Below are positions 11,017 to 21,762 of a stretch of 64,000 nucleotides of DNA, piece after piece. The position numbers and the translations under genes are program-made. A model generated the notes under the pieces. The model was not told the DNA's origin. It saw nothing but the letters and a program-made list of their open reading frames with translations, and ran no database searches. The stretch comes from Schizochytrium sp. TIO01 (Eukaryota > Sar > Bigyra > Thraustochytrida > Thraustochytriidae). The stretch spans positions 1,349,102 to 1,413,101 of the forward strand of contig SMSO01000025.1 in the NCBI GenBank assembly GCA_004764695.1. The letters run 5' to 3'. Positions within the stretch are counted from its first letter, which is position 1. Each line of letters opens with the position of its first letter.

Positions 11017-13714
11017 ATTTTATCTTTTGATTAGCCGATCTAGAAAGTCGCAATTCTCGCTCTAGAAAAGCTCTATGGATGTTTTTCCGCTCCTACCTAT
11101 GCAATGCTCTCCAGCCTACTAGCTTGCGAAGATGAGTGAAACTGATGAAGTTCGAACAGACAAGGGATCTTAATTCTAATCCTGTGCCCGTTCCCCTTTG
11201 CTTGTGCGCTCGTGAGTTCTCAGTATATAATATCTATGCGGGGTGCAACCAAATCAAACTTGAATGCCTCCGACGAAGTCCTTCCCGTCACACACCGCCT
11301 CGCTCACACGCGATGTTGGTGGCACACTCCTCAAGTCCTTGCTCAAGTGAAAGGACAAAGTTTGCCGTACCGCTACTGCGCTGCCTCGCTCAGGGTTGAC
11401 TGCGCTCAGCTCTGATTGGTGTTCTGGTTCGAGTTCATTTGTAGAAATAGCTGTACTAACATTAATTAGACCTCCTACATAGGTAAAACTTAGCAGTACA
11501 ACATAGTAGTAGTACCAAGTATTACTTTTCTCGTAGATCCACTTAACTTTTGCTCTATTGTATATCCTCAGCCCCACAAATACAGTATATTATTTGTAAA
11601 GTATAGAATTGAAACCATAAAGCAGGAAATACTGGAAGTACTTGAACTTTTCAAATAGAGCCTCCCTCACCTTTTGTAACTACTAAACCACTTTTCTTTT
11701 GGTGGTACAACTGCTACTACCATATTGTAGGCAATAAGAAAGACACGTAATAGCCGTTGGCGCAAGATCGAAATTCCGGGACCTTGAATAGGGCATCGTC
11801 AAAGAAAAGGGATTAAATTCACCCTCTAGATCTTCTGTAATTGCAGATAATCGATGATCAAAGGCTGAAGTACACCTAATCGTTTGAGGGTGCACACTGA
11901 CTAGATCCGTATAATGAGTGAATGTCTTGAAGATTGGATTCGGGGTGTTGATCAAGCGCTGCTTAGCTATGAATTCCTTCATTTGTGGACTTTGTCTGAA
12001 AAATGTTTGATTGGCTATCTGATGAAAGGATTAATACTAAAGGCGATTATAAAAGTTCGGACAGATATATTGCGAAATAGGCAGGTGTGAAGAAGCGTAT
12101 ATGTTTTGTTTTGTTTTGTTTTATTTTTTAGTGAATCAGAGTATATTTGGGAAGGTTGCTGCAGGTCTTTCGACCGAAGATTTTTAGTCTAAAACCCACT
12201 CACGATAAGCCTTGCTAGCTCAAACGACATAATTTAAGGCGTGCGTTTCATGTCGATGCCCCACAGAAGAACCCGCGTTAAGTTCTCGAACTCTAAGAAG
12301 TGAAATACACGAACCCTTTAAGGTATTTCTGGAATGTAGTGCACAAATACCTGGTTAAGGATAAATGTACGCTTCTTCCCAGTATGAAACAACCAGCTCC
12401 CAGCCATGTGCATGCTGTGTGTTTTTAGTCTTTTGGTCTGAGGTGTCCCTGATGAGCAATACATATCTGAGATTCTATCCCTCTCTTTGAAATTCCGTAG
12501 CAAATGTAAGCGCAACACATAGACTCGGAACAAGCGGTTGTTAAGTCTGAGATTTCATTGAAAGACAAAAGTATTCTATGAAATCTGACAAAGAAGATAA
12601 CCATAAGATTAAAAGAATATTATGGGAGAGAGAGAATTAGTTTCCGTTTCTATTTCTAAATGATTATTGATTCACTCGAACCTCAAGCCTATTTTTAGTT
12701 GGAAAAACAAAGAATGAAGATTTTATTATTATTATTACTAGTATCAATCCCAATCCTGCACTTTATCCAATTTAAGAACCTGAGGGATTAGATTATCCAT
12801 TTCCCTCGCCCTTTGCATGCTCTCATCGAGGTATTCCGCGCGGGCCTTTTAACTCGAAGCTTACTTGGAAAACCCGTGTTTTGTGATCTCGGTTCTTCTC
12901 AGATCAAAGCTTGTTTGAATTTTAGATAAAATACTATTAGGTCCCTACCTAGCTTCCTCAGAAGGGCCAAGTTCGACTCCTCCAGTTCCAGCTTATAAAC
13001 CCGGCGCTCTTCCGCACACACCCTAGCGCTAGCACTGCTGGCCAGCCTCTGCAGATTTATAAGAGCACCTGGGCATAAGGAAGAGCCAATATCCACCTTC
13101 TGTGGCATGCAGCTACAGCCACTTCATTCCTGCTGCGAGTTTCACTAGAACGGGTCTTTCGTTGGACTGGACTTTATATATTTATTTTTTATTTTTTCAT
13201 TTAAAAAAATCAATCGAAATTGAATTCTAGTTTATTTTAGAAGAAAAGCAGCATCCAAATTCTCCGTCATTAGTTAATATAATAATTCCACGCACTGGGA
13301 CAAGCAAGTGAGCACGTTGAATGAAGATGACGCAGGCGCGTGAAGGGACGACCAAGAACGCAAAAGGCCAAGAAGCTGCAGCCAGCAGATACACGCACGT
13401 ATACAGACCTTCGACTACTGATGATTGAACAGTCTTGGAATTGGAATTTAGAGCGGGAAAGCTTGAACGAAAACAGGTAATATTAGGAAAATCTAGGGGT
13501 GTTGACAGACAGGAGAGATAAAGGGAGAAAAGGGGATAAAAATTGTTAGGAATAACAGATACGTACTGTAGGTACTAGGTAGATAGATAAATCATACAGA
13601 GATAGATACACGATTTGGAGACAGATCATCTCCGCAAAGCCCGTTTTTGCGGGCGACTGCGAAGTCCGCGGAGCTTGAGTGGCTGTTACTTACCAGGTTC
13701 CGCTGGAGGCAGCC
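11017..13714. other. Intergenic region between divergent genes
   Basis: Spacer that should contain the promoters of the PRA1 gene (minus) and the RGS-PDZ-DENN gene (plus). I see no recognisable gene. A 69-codon minus-strand frame at 12899-13108 has a somewhat protein-like, Leu/Glu/Arg-rich composition and could be an exon or a chance frame. The remainder is AT-rich with short homopolymers. Confidence 0.5.
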
Positions 13715-16700
13715 ATGCGGCGGCAACCCTCCTCGTCGGGGCCCTCTGCGTCTCTGCAGGTGCTGACCGAGCCGTCGTCGTCTTCTGGCTCGACGCGGAT
13801 GCCGGCGTCCATGGCGTCGTTGTCGGCCTCTGCGACGACTGTTGTGCGACATGACTCGGAGCTTGGTGACTTTGAGGACTCATTGGCGGATGATGACGCC
13901 GAATCGAGGGCCTTCCGCGAGGCAGAAGCCGACGGACGTGCTACAGAGTCCGTCGCCAGCCTCGACGAAGTCCCGTTTAGCTTCGTTATTCACGACCCTC
14001 AAGCAAGCCTCTTCTTCTTCGAACACCTCTCACAACACGGTGCGAAAATTGATCTTTTAATGTTCTGGATGAGCGTTGAAGAGTACAAACAGTCTGTCGG
14101 AAACGTCAGGTCCCTCACATCTCAGGCGCAGAAATTGTGGGAAAGATATCTCGCCTCTGATCCCAACGTCTTGGACCTCGTCGAAGCTAACTCCGTCGCG
14201 AATTCCGTAAGTCTATACTCTCGAGACGCAGATCTGAAACGCATTCGCAAGGTTGTTGAAAAGGAATCTCCTGTGCTCGATCTTTTTTCGTCAGCACAGC
14301 ACTTTGTGGAAGGTGAGCTACGAAGACTGTATAGGGAAGGATTCAGGGAAAGCTCATCGTTTAGGGCACTATTGGCACAACTCAGGGATTCCCGAAAGCT
14401 CTCATTGGGCCAAGTTCTCGACTCCGAGAAATACTCGCCTTTCTTTGCGAGATATATCCAAAAGAACTTGCGAGGACATTTTGGAAATTATCTTTTCCTT
14501 GTCGAGGCAACCGATGGGTATAGGGCCCGAGCTCATGCAAGAGATACTCCGCAACAGCCTAGACTTGCAACTTTCTCATCGACAGGGTCTTCGCCTGCTA
14601 TGCGCAGTGCTCAAACGGCACCAGCTCCAGGATCTACGGAATTTGCAACTGTGTCAGGACCGCAAGGAACAGCGCTCATTGCGAGATCAGGGACAATATC
14701 TACGCCTCCGACAACGAGGCCTAAGAGTCTGGCGATTCGCACGCAATCACAAGGGTCTGATGCAATCACTCGCCGCCCCGTGAGCGCACCAAAAGAGGGT
14801 CTCCAACCCGTTGATAATTCCAGAATCATGCGTCAGCGTTCGGAACAGTCAGGCGCGGCTTTCGATTTCGAAGATCGGCCGTCATCGGCACCGCGATCAG
14901 GACCGCTGGCCCAGCGAGAGCACGTCAGGCAAACATCAATCATGGACATGCTACCTGTAGGAGCAGCGCCTACTTCTGCAGCACTTGAGCTCCGCATGGA
15001 ACGCCAATTCCTTTTGGAACTTCTTGAGGTGGCATATTCTATTCTCGACAGATACTTGAGCCGTAGCTCAAGTCTTGAAGCTACTCTAGTAAGTGACAAA
15101 TCAAAACGATTTGCTGCTCAACAGCTTGAAGAAATATCATCCGAGCTCGGTGGATCTACTGGTAAACTGGCCTCTGTGAGCAGCTTTGCTTCTATCAGTT
15201 CCAATCGTGCTATCCTAGATCAGCTTGCACAGCGGCTTTCAAATGTCTTCATCATGTCACAGCAAGATGTTATTAAGTGGATGCGAGAGACAGTTTTTCC
15301 AGCGTTTCAACAGAGCGAAGGCTACGCTGCACTGCTTGCTCTTGTTGAAGAAGAAACAGCTGAGGCGCACCGCACACGGAAGCGCATTAACACAATTCTT
15401 CATGGCCGAATCTACTCAGAACGCCTGCTTGTTCTGCGGCTCCCGCCGCGCCCAGTGTCTGACGAAAAAGCAGCAAAACTCAGTGACCCAAGCTCTAGTA
15501 TTATTCACCACAACTCTAACCCACGCCTTCGTGTAAGTAAGAGTCGTATTGCTCGGCATGGGGCTGGTATGCTTGACTCCTCAGGATCGTTAAAAAACTT
15601 TCTTCGTTCACACTCGCTGGGCAATCTTCAATCTTTCGGGCAAAAACAACAAGATCATGAATCGTCGCACGCAACTTTTTCTAGAACAGCATCTATTTCA
15701 AAGTTCCGCCAAGACCGTGATGGAGTGTCTAAATCTCGTCGACGGATGTCTAGTTTTCTTTGGAATGGTGTTCATGCTGGTGAGGAGGATGTACCTGTGA
15801 TTTCAGGTGTTGTTAAGCTCACCTGTGACCTTTTGGCTAATGAAAGGCTTCTAGAAGCGAATCCATTGGTTTGTGACTGCGATTGTCACTTTTCCTGTTC
15901 CGACGCGAACTGTACGTGCTCTTGTCTTGTACCTACTCTGTCCTTCCGTGGCGGTGGACTATTATTTCGGTCTCGGACGGAGTTCACCTTAGACCCGAAT
16001 CACCGTATCTTCTCGGCCTCAGGAGGACACAGCGCAAAATCTGAGGATGTCTCTGGTTACCGTGGTCGATCACCAACTGTAGAGGATGAAGATGATACAG
16101 AAGAGGAAACAGAGGGCTATGACGAGGAGGCAAGTGACGCCAACTCATCTCCGTCTGCGCCCAGCAATCAGCAAAGTGGATCTAACCCACACTTCAAGGG
16201 CATTGAAAGCCTAGAGAACCTATCTGGGTTGCCACCTGATCTCCATGCCTATATGCTCCCACTCGGACTCAGTGTACGAATCATTGATCTTGAGCACGCT
16301 GATGCAACAGCAAACGAAAAACTCAAGGTTAACCTTTGGCTTCGACCTACTACAGACCCAGAGAATCTTGGTGGCTTCATTCAGCCTGCGCCTAGGCCCC
16401 GCCGTTCATTTACACGTATTACAATTCGCGAAGTTATTGGTGAGGAGACTTTGGTGCTCACTGCCGCTGATCGGCAGACGGAGATCTGTTATGTGCGGGA
16501 ACAACGTATGAGCCCTGCGGAGCGCAAGGAATGGATTGCTGGTGTTCGCGAGCAAGTTATGGAGATGACCCCACCACCGGTTGTCCACCCTATGGTCATG
16601 CCATGTCGCCTTCACCGTCGTCCAGAGCGTACAAGCAAAACCCGTTTCTGGTATGGTGCTGTACACACTGCATATCGTCTAATTCAAGTTGATTGTCCTC

Positions 16701-19480
16701 TTGCGTCCAAGCGAGATGCGGAAGAATCAAATCTTGACGAGGAAGAAGAAAACTTAAAAAACCTTGACTCTACAAACGATGAGGCAGAAGTGACCACAAC
16801 AGATGATGGTTATCACGAAATTGTGGTTCGACTCGCAAAACATGCTCGGTATGGGCTTGGCATGAACCTAGCGCTTACTAGGGCTGGTTTTGTTGAACTT
16901 GAGTCTTTCATTACGCGCCTTGATGGTAACGTGTGCCCTGCGGCCCGGTGTGGAGCCTTGCAGATCGGCGATATTCTGATATCTGTGAATGACCGGGCTG
17001 TGTCAAATCGTCTATTCTCAGATGTTATTGATCAAGTTGTCCGTGCATCAAGCCCAATCAAATTTACGTTTGTACGAGGCTACACCCACAAAATTGAGCG
17101 CTGCCTTTCATGCGGCAAAACCAAGTGCGAGCCAACTTTTGCATTTGTGCCCGAAAGTGTTGCACTTCTATCCTACGGCCGGCCCCTCTACCAGCAGCTT
17201 CGCCGGTCTATTGATGAAGTACTTCCGCATGTGTCAGAGGCTAGTATTGATATTGAAGATCTAACCAGAACACTCAAAAAGCTCAATGCCTACATGCGCC
17301 ATGAAATCTCCCATGGCCCATCATTGAGCCTCACCCCTGGACCGGCACGCCCGTACTTTCCCTTCAAACAACTGTTTAAGTTCATTCGCAAGGAACATGT
17401 GGCAGATGTCTTGGCGAGCCTTTTGCTGAACCGCCCACTTCTCCTTCTCTCCGATAGCATGTCAGCTCTAGTATTTGTTGCTGAAGCTCTACGATCAATG
17501 CTTTGGCCTTTTGTCTGGAAGCACCCGTTTAACCCTGCTTTGCCTATCCCTTTGTGTAGAGCATTTGCTGAACGCCGTGCACAGAAGATGGAAGAAATCG
17601 AGGCTTTGCGTAACGATAAAGCATCCTCACGTCAATTCCGGTACATGAGTTCACCCTTCTTCTTTGGTATCTGCACGCGTGGTATGCATGCTAGAGATTC
17701 TTATTTGGGAGAGTTTGTCGGTTACGATGACATTCGAAACTACATGATGTACGAGCATGATAACCTTCGGCCTATGGACCGATTCTTGGCCGTTCGATCT
17801 CTCGAACCGCTACTTTTGGATGGAACTCTTCTCTTAGATATTGATTCGGATTTGCTGGACATTCCCAAGCCTTCTCAATCAGATCTTCAGAATCTTGCAG
17901 ACCAACAACAGGCGCAGAGTAACGCGGGTCGCTCCTTAGACCCATTGTCCCCTTCGAACAATACTGATTGGGCCCTTGATCGTGATCGTCGATTGGCTTT
18001 GACTCGATTTAGCCATCCTCTCTTTCGTCTTGACGACACTGTGGTATCCCGTCGTGCCCGCACTTCGTCTGTGAGTTCTGCTACATCTACATTGAGTATG
18101 GGATCTCCTCCAGTTGCGCAAGAGACGATGATTCCAAGCTTTCCTGAGGGCCTTCGAGACAAGCTCTTGGAGGAATGGGCTGCTATTCCTGATGAACACG
18201 CTAGCCTTTTTGCGTATCATGAGAAACTCATGCACGTCCATGCGAAGCTTTTGCACAATTACCGTGCTTACTGCCTGACACATGACCTTGATTTATACGA
18301 TGATTCAGAAGTCGAAGATTCAAGATATGAAGTTGATGAAGGTGAGGTTCCGAATAATATTATCCTCAGTTTCAACGTTCGGGCATTCTTAAGCAAGTGC
18401 ATGCGTCTTCATCGACCATATTTGAGCGTCTTCCTCCGTACGAAGAGCTTTGCGAGCTTCCTCACGGAGAGCACGTATACTGGAAGCGATGTTCTAGAGC
18501 GCTTTTCAGAGTATGCTAGAGGATCATCATCTTTGGAGGATGTTGATCTTCGCCTTCGAGCAGCTCGCAGCCGTAGTGGCTCACAACCAAGTGGCGCACA
18601 AGGCCGTCGCTCAAGCCTAACGGTCCTTCATGAAGAACCAAATATCCCCCTTGTTGATACGGCAGATCTCTCTGCGATGCTACCTCCACCACCGCTGGTG
18701 CCGAAAGTCCAGTCCAGCGATGATGCCGATGTTATCGTTGCTTCTGCAAACGAAAGCCCCCGGGGTCCTTATGGTACCAGCATGGACGGCGGTGAGGAAG
18801 ATAACGATGATATTTACGATGAGGAGGATGACGAAGAATTTGAGGAAGACGACGAGGAGGATGAAGTCAGTGATGAGAACGACCAGGAGGATGCGGATCG
18901 TGCTGCCTTTATCAAAGAAAACGAGGAGGTTGAAAACAACTATGTTGAAGCAGAAGACGAGAGTGACAACGAAGATGCTGCCAGCGTCCCTTCTCGTGAC
19001 GAAGGTCGTGATGATGTAAACAAGTCAGACCCAACAGCATCAACTAATGAGAAACGATTGGACCCTGAGAATATTTTGGAAGACGTAGAACTTGCGGGAG
19101 CGTCATCTGCATCCAATACTGGTAAACCCTTGGCGAATGCCGACTCTGACTTCGATGGAGAAGAGGAAGAAGCTGAAGCAAGCGATCACAATGGCTATGT
19201 TGAGGACTTCGGCGAAGGTTTAAACAAGGAAGATTCCACTAAGGCTAAATCTAAAGCTATGGAACTAGGTGATAAGCACGATGAGGTGTCTGACGATGAA
19301 GATGAAGATGCTGAGGACAAAGGAGATGCCCATGCCGGCCGCATTGAGGATTTTGGTGAGGGTATTAAAACAAAATCGTCAAAGGCTCCTGAAACTACAG
19401 CATCTGCTGCCAGGCAAAACGCTAGCGACGCCAGCGATGATGATCATGAGTCAACAAATGGCGTTGTCGACGAATTGTAA
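13715..19480 (+). CDS. Multidomain RGS / PDZ / DENN signalling protein
   Basis: A 1921-residue protein starting at the ATG at 13715; the frame extends 12 codons further upstream but only to a GTG. An RGS domain covers about residues 84-218 (begins VPFSFVIHDP; includes LLMFWMSVEEYK). A Ser/Pro-rich linker follows, then helices at about 425-546 ending FPAFQQSEGYAALL, which look like a second partial RGS. A cysteine cluster CDCDCHFSCSDANCTCSC lies near 719-737, and an acidic stretch at about 790-815. A PDZ domain spans about 1032-1122 (YGLGMNLAL, GALQIGDILISVN), followed by a CxxC-type pair. A DENN module starts near 1140, with its core at about 1212-1275 (LASLLLNRPLLLLSDS) and a dDENN-like part near 1552-1586. 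The last 250 residues are very acidic, with two EDFGEG motifs. RGS domains accelerate G-alpha GTP hydrolysis; DENN modules are usually Rab exchange factors. The protein may therefore link G-protein signalling to Rab activation, which is inference. Confidence 0.8.
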   Translation: MRRQPSSSGPSASLQVLTEPSSSSGSTRMPASMASLSASATTVVRHDSELGDFEDSLADDDAESRAFREAEADGRATESVASLDEVPFSFVIHDPQASLFFFEHLSQHGAKIDLLMFWMSVEEYKQSVGNVRSLTSQAQKLWERYLASDPNVLDLVEANSVANSVSLYSRDADLKRIRKVVEKESPVLDLFSSAQHFVEGELRRLYREGFRESSSFRALLAQLRDSRKLSLGQVLDSEKYSPFFARYIQKNLRGHFGNYLFLVEATDGYRARAHARDTPQQPRLATFSSTGSSPAMRSAQTAPAPGSTEFATVSGPQGTALIARSGTISTPPTTRPKSLAIRTQSQGSDAITRRPVSAPKEGLQPVDNSRIMRQRSEQSGAAFDFEDRPSSAPRSGPLAQREHVRQTSIMDMLPVGAAPTSAALELRMERQFLLELLEVAYSILDRYLSRSSSLEATLVSDKSKRFAAQQLEEISSELGGSTGKLASVSSFASISSNRAILDQLAQRLSNVFIMSQQDVIKWMRETVFPAFQQSEGYAALLALVEEETAEAHRTRKRINTILHGRIYSERLLVLRLPPRPVSDEKAAKLSDPSSSIIHHNSNPRLRVSKSRIARHGAGMLDSSGSLKNFLRSHSLGNLQSFGQKQQDHESSHATFSRTASISKFRQDRDGVSKSRRRMSSFLWNGVHAGEEDVPVISGVVKLTCDLLANERLLEANPLVCDCDCHFSCSDANCTCSCLVPTLSFRGGGLLFRSRTEFTLDPNHRIFSASGGHSAKSEDVSGYRGRSPTVEDEDDTEEETEGYDEEASDANSSPSAPSNQQSGSNPHFKGIESLENLSGLPPDLHAYMLPLGLSVRIIDLEHADATANEKLKVNLWLRPTTDPENLGGFIQPAPRPRRSFTRITIREVIGEETLVLTAADRQTEICYVREQRMSPAERKEWIAGVREQVMEMTPPPVVHPMVMPCRLHRRPERTSKTRFWYGAVHTAYRLIQVDCPLASKRDAEESNLDEEEENLKNLDSTNDEAEVTTTDDGYHEIVVRLAKHARYGLGMNLALTRAGFVELESFITRLDGNVCPAARCGALQIGDILISVNDRAVSNRLFSDVIDQVVRASSPIKFTFVRGYTHKIERCLSCGKTKCEPTFAFVPESVALLSYGRPLYQQLRRSIDEVLPHVSEASIDIEDLTRTLKKLNAYMRHEISHGPSLSLTPGPARPYFPFKQLFKFIRKEHVADVLASLLLNRPLLLLSDSMSALVFVAEALRSMLWPFVWKHPFNPALPIPLCRAFAERRAQKMEEIEALRNDKASSRQFRYMSSPFFFGICTRGMHARDSYLGEFVGYDDIRNYMMYEHDNLRPMDRFLAVRSLEPLLLDGTLLLDIDSDLLDIPKPSQSDLQNLADQQQAQSNAGRSLDPLSPSNNTDWALDRDRRLALTRFSHPLFRLDDTVVSRRARTSSVSSATSTLSMGSPPVAQETMIPSFPEGLRDKLLEEWAAIPDEHASLFAYHEKLMHVHAKLLHNYRAYCLTHDLDLYDDSEVEDSRYEVDEGEVPNNIILSFNVRAFLSKCMRLHRPYLSVFLRTKSFASFLTESTYTGSDVLERFSEYARGSSSLEDVDLRLRAARSRSGSQPSGAQGRRSSLTVLHEEPNIPLVDTADLSAMLPPPPLVPKVQSSDDADVIVASANESPRGPYGTSMDGGEEDNDDIYDEEDDEEFEEDDEEDEVSDENDQEDADRAAFIKENEEVENNYVEAEDESDNEDAASVPSRDEGRDDVNKSDPTASTNEKRLDPENILEDVELAGASSASNTGKPLANADSDFDGEEEEAEASDHNGYVEDFGEGLNKEDSTKAKSKAMELGDKHDEVSDDEDEDAEDKGDAHAGRIEDFGEGIKTKSSKAPETTASAARQNASDASDDDHESTNGVVDEL

Positions 19481-21762
19481 ACATAGAGCACAGCATGCGA
19501 AGGCATTAAAAGTACACATAAATAGCGCTTCTCTTTTTTTTTTTCTATCTCAATGCATTTCGACGGCCTCCCTTGTTTGCTATTTACACCATTTCCCTGC
19601 TGTGTACTATCTTCTAGCATAACGAGGTTCATTATATCTACAACAGGCATCAAGGATTTTGCTTAAACCATGAAAGATGCTCAGCTTGAGAATCTCAGCT
19701 AGAACCCACATTTCTCTTTATTTCACTAAAGGTGTCATTATATTATTGTTTTCACGACAGTAAATAGCATCTTTTCTTAATTTTATAAAACCACACATCT
19801 CCTGAAGTTCGTTACTCTCAACTTGTCATGCCATCACAGTGCCAGGAAACCTTTCAGGAAAGCATGAGCTCACTACTACCGATTCCATGACAATGAAAAT
19901 TCTTTTCGCCACTTTGGGATTCTTAACCACCGCTGGTCCCTAACGTAACTCCTCTATCCCAAACCACCCCAAAGTCATACGTTACGCTCAACGATGTTCT
20001 TTCCCTTGTTCTGTTCCAAATTATCTTAAATTGCTTCGCCGCCACGGGATAGCAGAGTAGTGGCTGAGAAAGAAAGAGAAAGAAAGAAAGAATAATTGAA
20101 TGCATTTATTTCAAGTTGGTTAAAGATTGACGCTTGATCATAAGAGAAGATGTGTTGCAAAGCTGAAGAAGACGGGTCCAGGCGACTATGGACATGCTTT
20201 CGTGAAGATGACAAGCATCGCATAGCATTCTCACAACCGACATTTCCCTCAATTATGGGATGAGGAGCGAGAGAACACCATCAAACTTTCCATCGCTGCT
20301 CCTTTTTATTGTAATAGGTGGTTAGTCCTTCATTCACTCAGGAGAGGACGCAACTCCTACAGTTTAGGGTAACAGTGATACCTATATGGAGGTTGGGAGC
20401 GCAAATTGTGCGGCGGTGAGATGTGTGGCGTTGATGCGAGGGATGGGCCTCAAAGAAGGCCTTTATGCGCATGAATCAATGTTTTCCGAAGAAGAGTGGC
20501 CTGGAGGCCTTTTATACATGCCTCCTTTGACCCAAAAGTCCTGCTGTCGCGCAATCCACCCAGAATCATTTGGGTGGCCATCTTCGCCAAGTGTTCCCTT
20601 TGTTCCATATGTTCCATAAGATCCGACAGCGGCGGCACTTGAAAGGCTTTAAAAAAGAAAAAGAACGCTAAAAACAAAGAAGAGAACAGGGCAGCCTCGG
20701 CACTACTAATGTTTGTGGTATGATGTGGATAGTGACATGGCAGAGCGGAGTGTTTAAATTATGTAATGCTTTATGATTTATAACTTGTTTATTTGATGGT
20801 TGAATGAACGAACGTTGCGAATGTACTTTGAATGAGCGTAATTGATGCAGCGAAGAAGAGACCGCTCGAGGGGTTTGCATACTTATGAGCTGTTCGTGCC
20901 TGACACCTCTACTGAGGTTGATTTCATATCCACCGCGCTGTGGGACAAATGACATCGCTTATCTTCGTCATGGTTTTACATTATAAAATAAGGTGAATTT
21001 ATAAAATTGTGCGAGCTTTCGTTTCCTCGCAGATCACAACTCTCGCAATGGTAATTCATTTCTAGGTAGCGAGCAACCGGAAAGTAGCTTTATGGTCTGT
21101 AATGAATGCATATTATCTTCAGGTTCGTGCGATGTATATCATGAATCGGTGACCAATGTTAATCAATCGTACAATTAATTTCATCATGCGTGAGCAACTG
21201 ATTGAGTGATAGATAAGCCGGCAGCGTTCTTTCATATTCTAAAAAAGAACGATAGAAAGCACTGGCCAGCCTATGGCGCAATTACTACAAACTGTAGCAA
21301 CTCAATAAGATCAAGAATAAAAATAAATGTCGATGTGGGTACTGTGATGTTTTGAAGGTGCCGATTGTAGTTAAGTAGAGGAGCGAAGGAAAGAAATAAT
21401 GAATGAAATGATTGATTAATTAATTAATTAAATACATACATACAATAATGAAGGGATAAGAAGAACAAGAAGAACAAGGCGGAGAAGAAGAAGGAGAAGA
21501 GAAGAGAAAGAGGTCTCACGTTTGTGGCGGCAGAAGTCGAGGAGCTAGAGTCCGGAAGGCACGGACGCTTAGCAGGTTCACGCGGCGGGCTGGAGGTCCG
21601 CAATACTCTCTCGGGTGCACTTTCCTCCGTCGGAACTTGTTCTCCGGCGCGAACACTTGTGGGGTCTGTCTGGATCGAGGAGGCTACAGGCAGCGAGCTA
21701 GTTAAACTGAGCGATCTCGCTCGTTAACTTCATCAACAACAGCTACATATCTTGAGAGCAAA
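19481..21762. other. Intergenic region, no gene seen
   Basis: 3' flank of the RGS-PDZ-DENN gene followed by the presumed promoter and leader of eIF3L. Short low-complexity tracts occur (AAAG near 20065-20090, ATTA near 21412-21432, AAGA near 21460-21510). No open frame with recognisable content was found. Confidence 0.55.

Noticed and set aside
12899-13108. Small 69-codon minus-strand gene
   Set aside because: Composition is mildly protein-like but there is no recognisable family, no partner exon and no supporting context.
13679-13714. Upstream GTG start for the RGS-PDZ-DENN protein
   Set aside because: A eukaryotic gene with a good ATG at 13715 does not need a GTG start; the extra 12 codons show no domain match.
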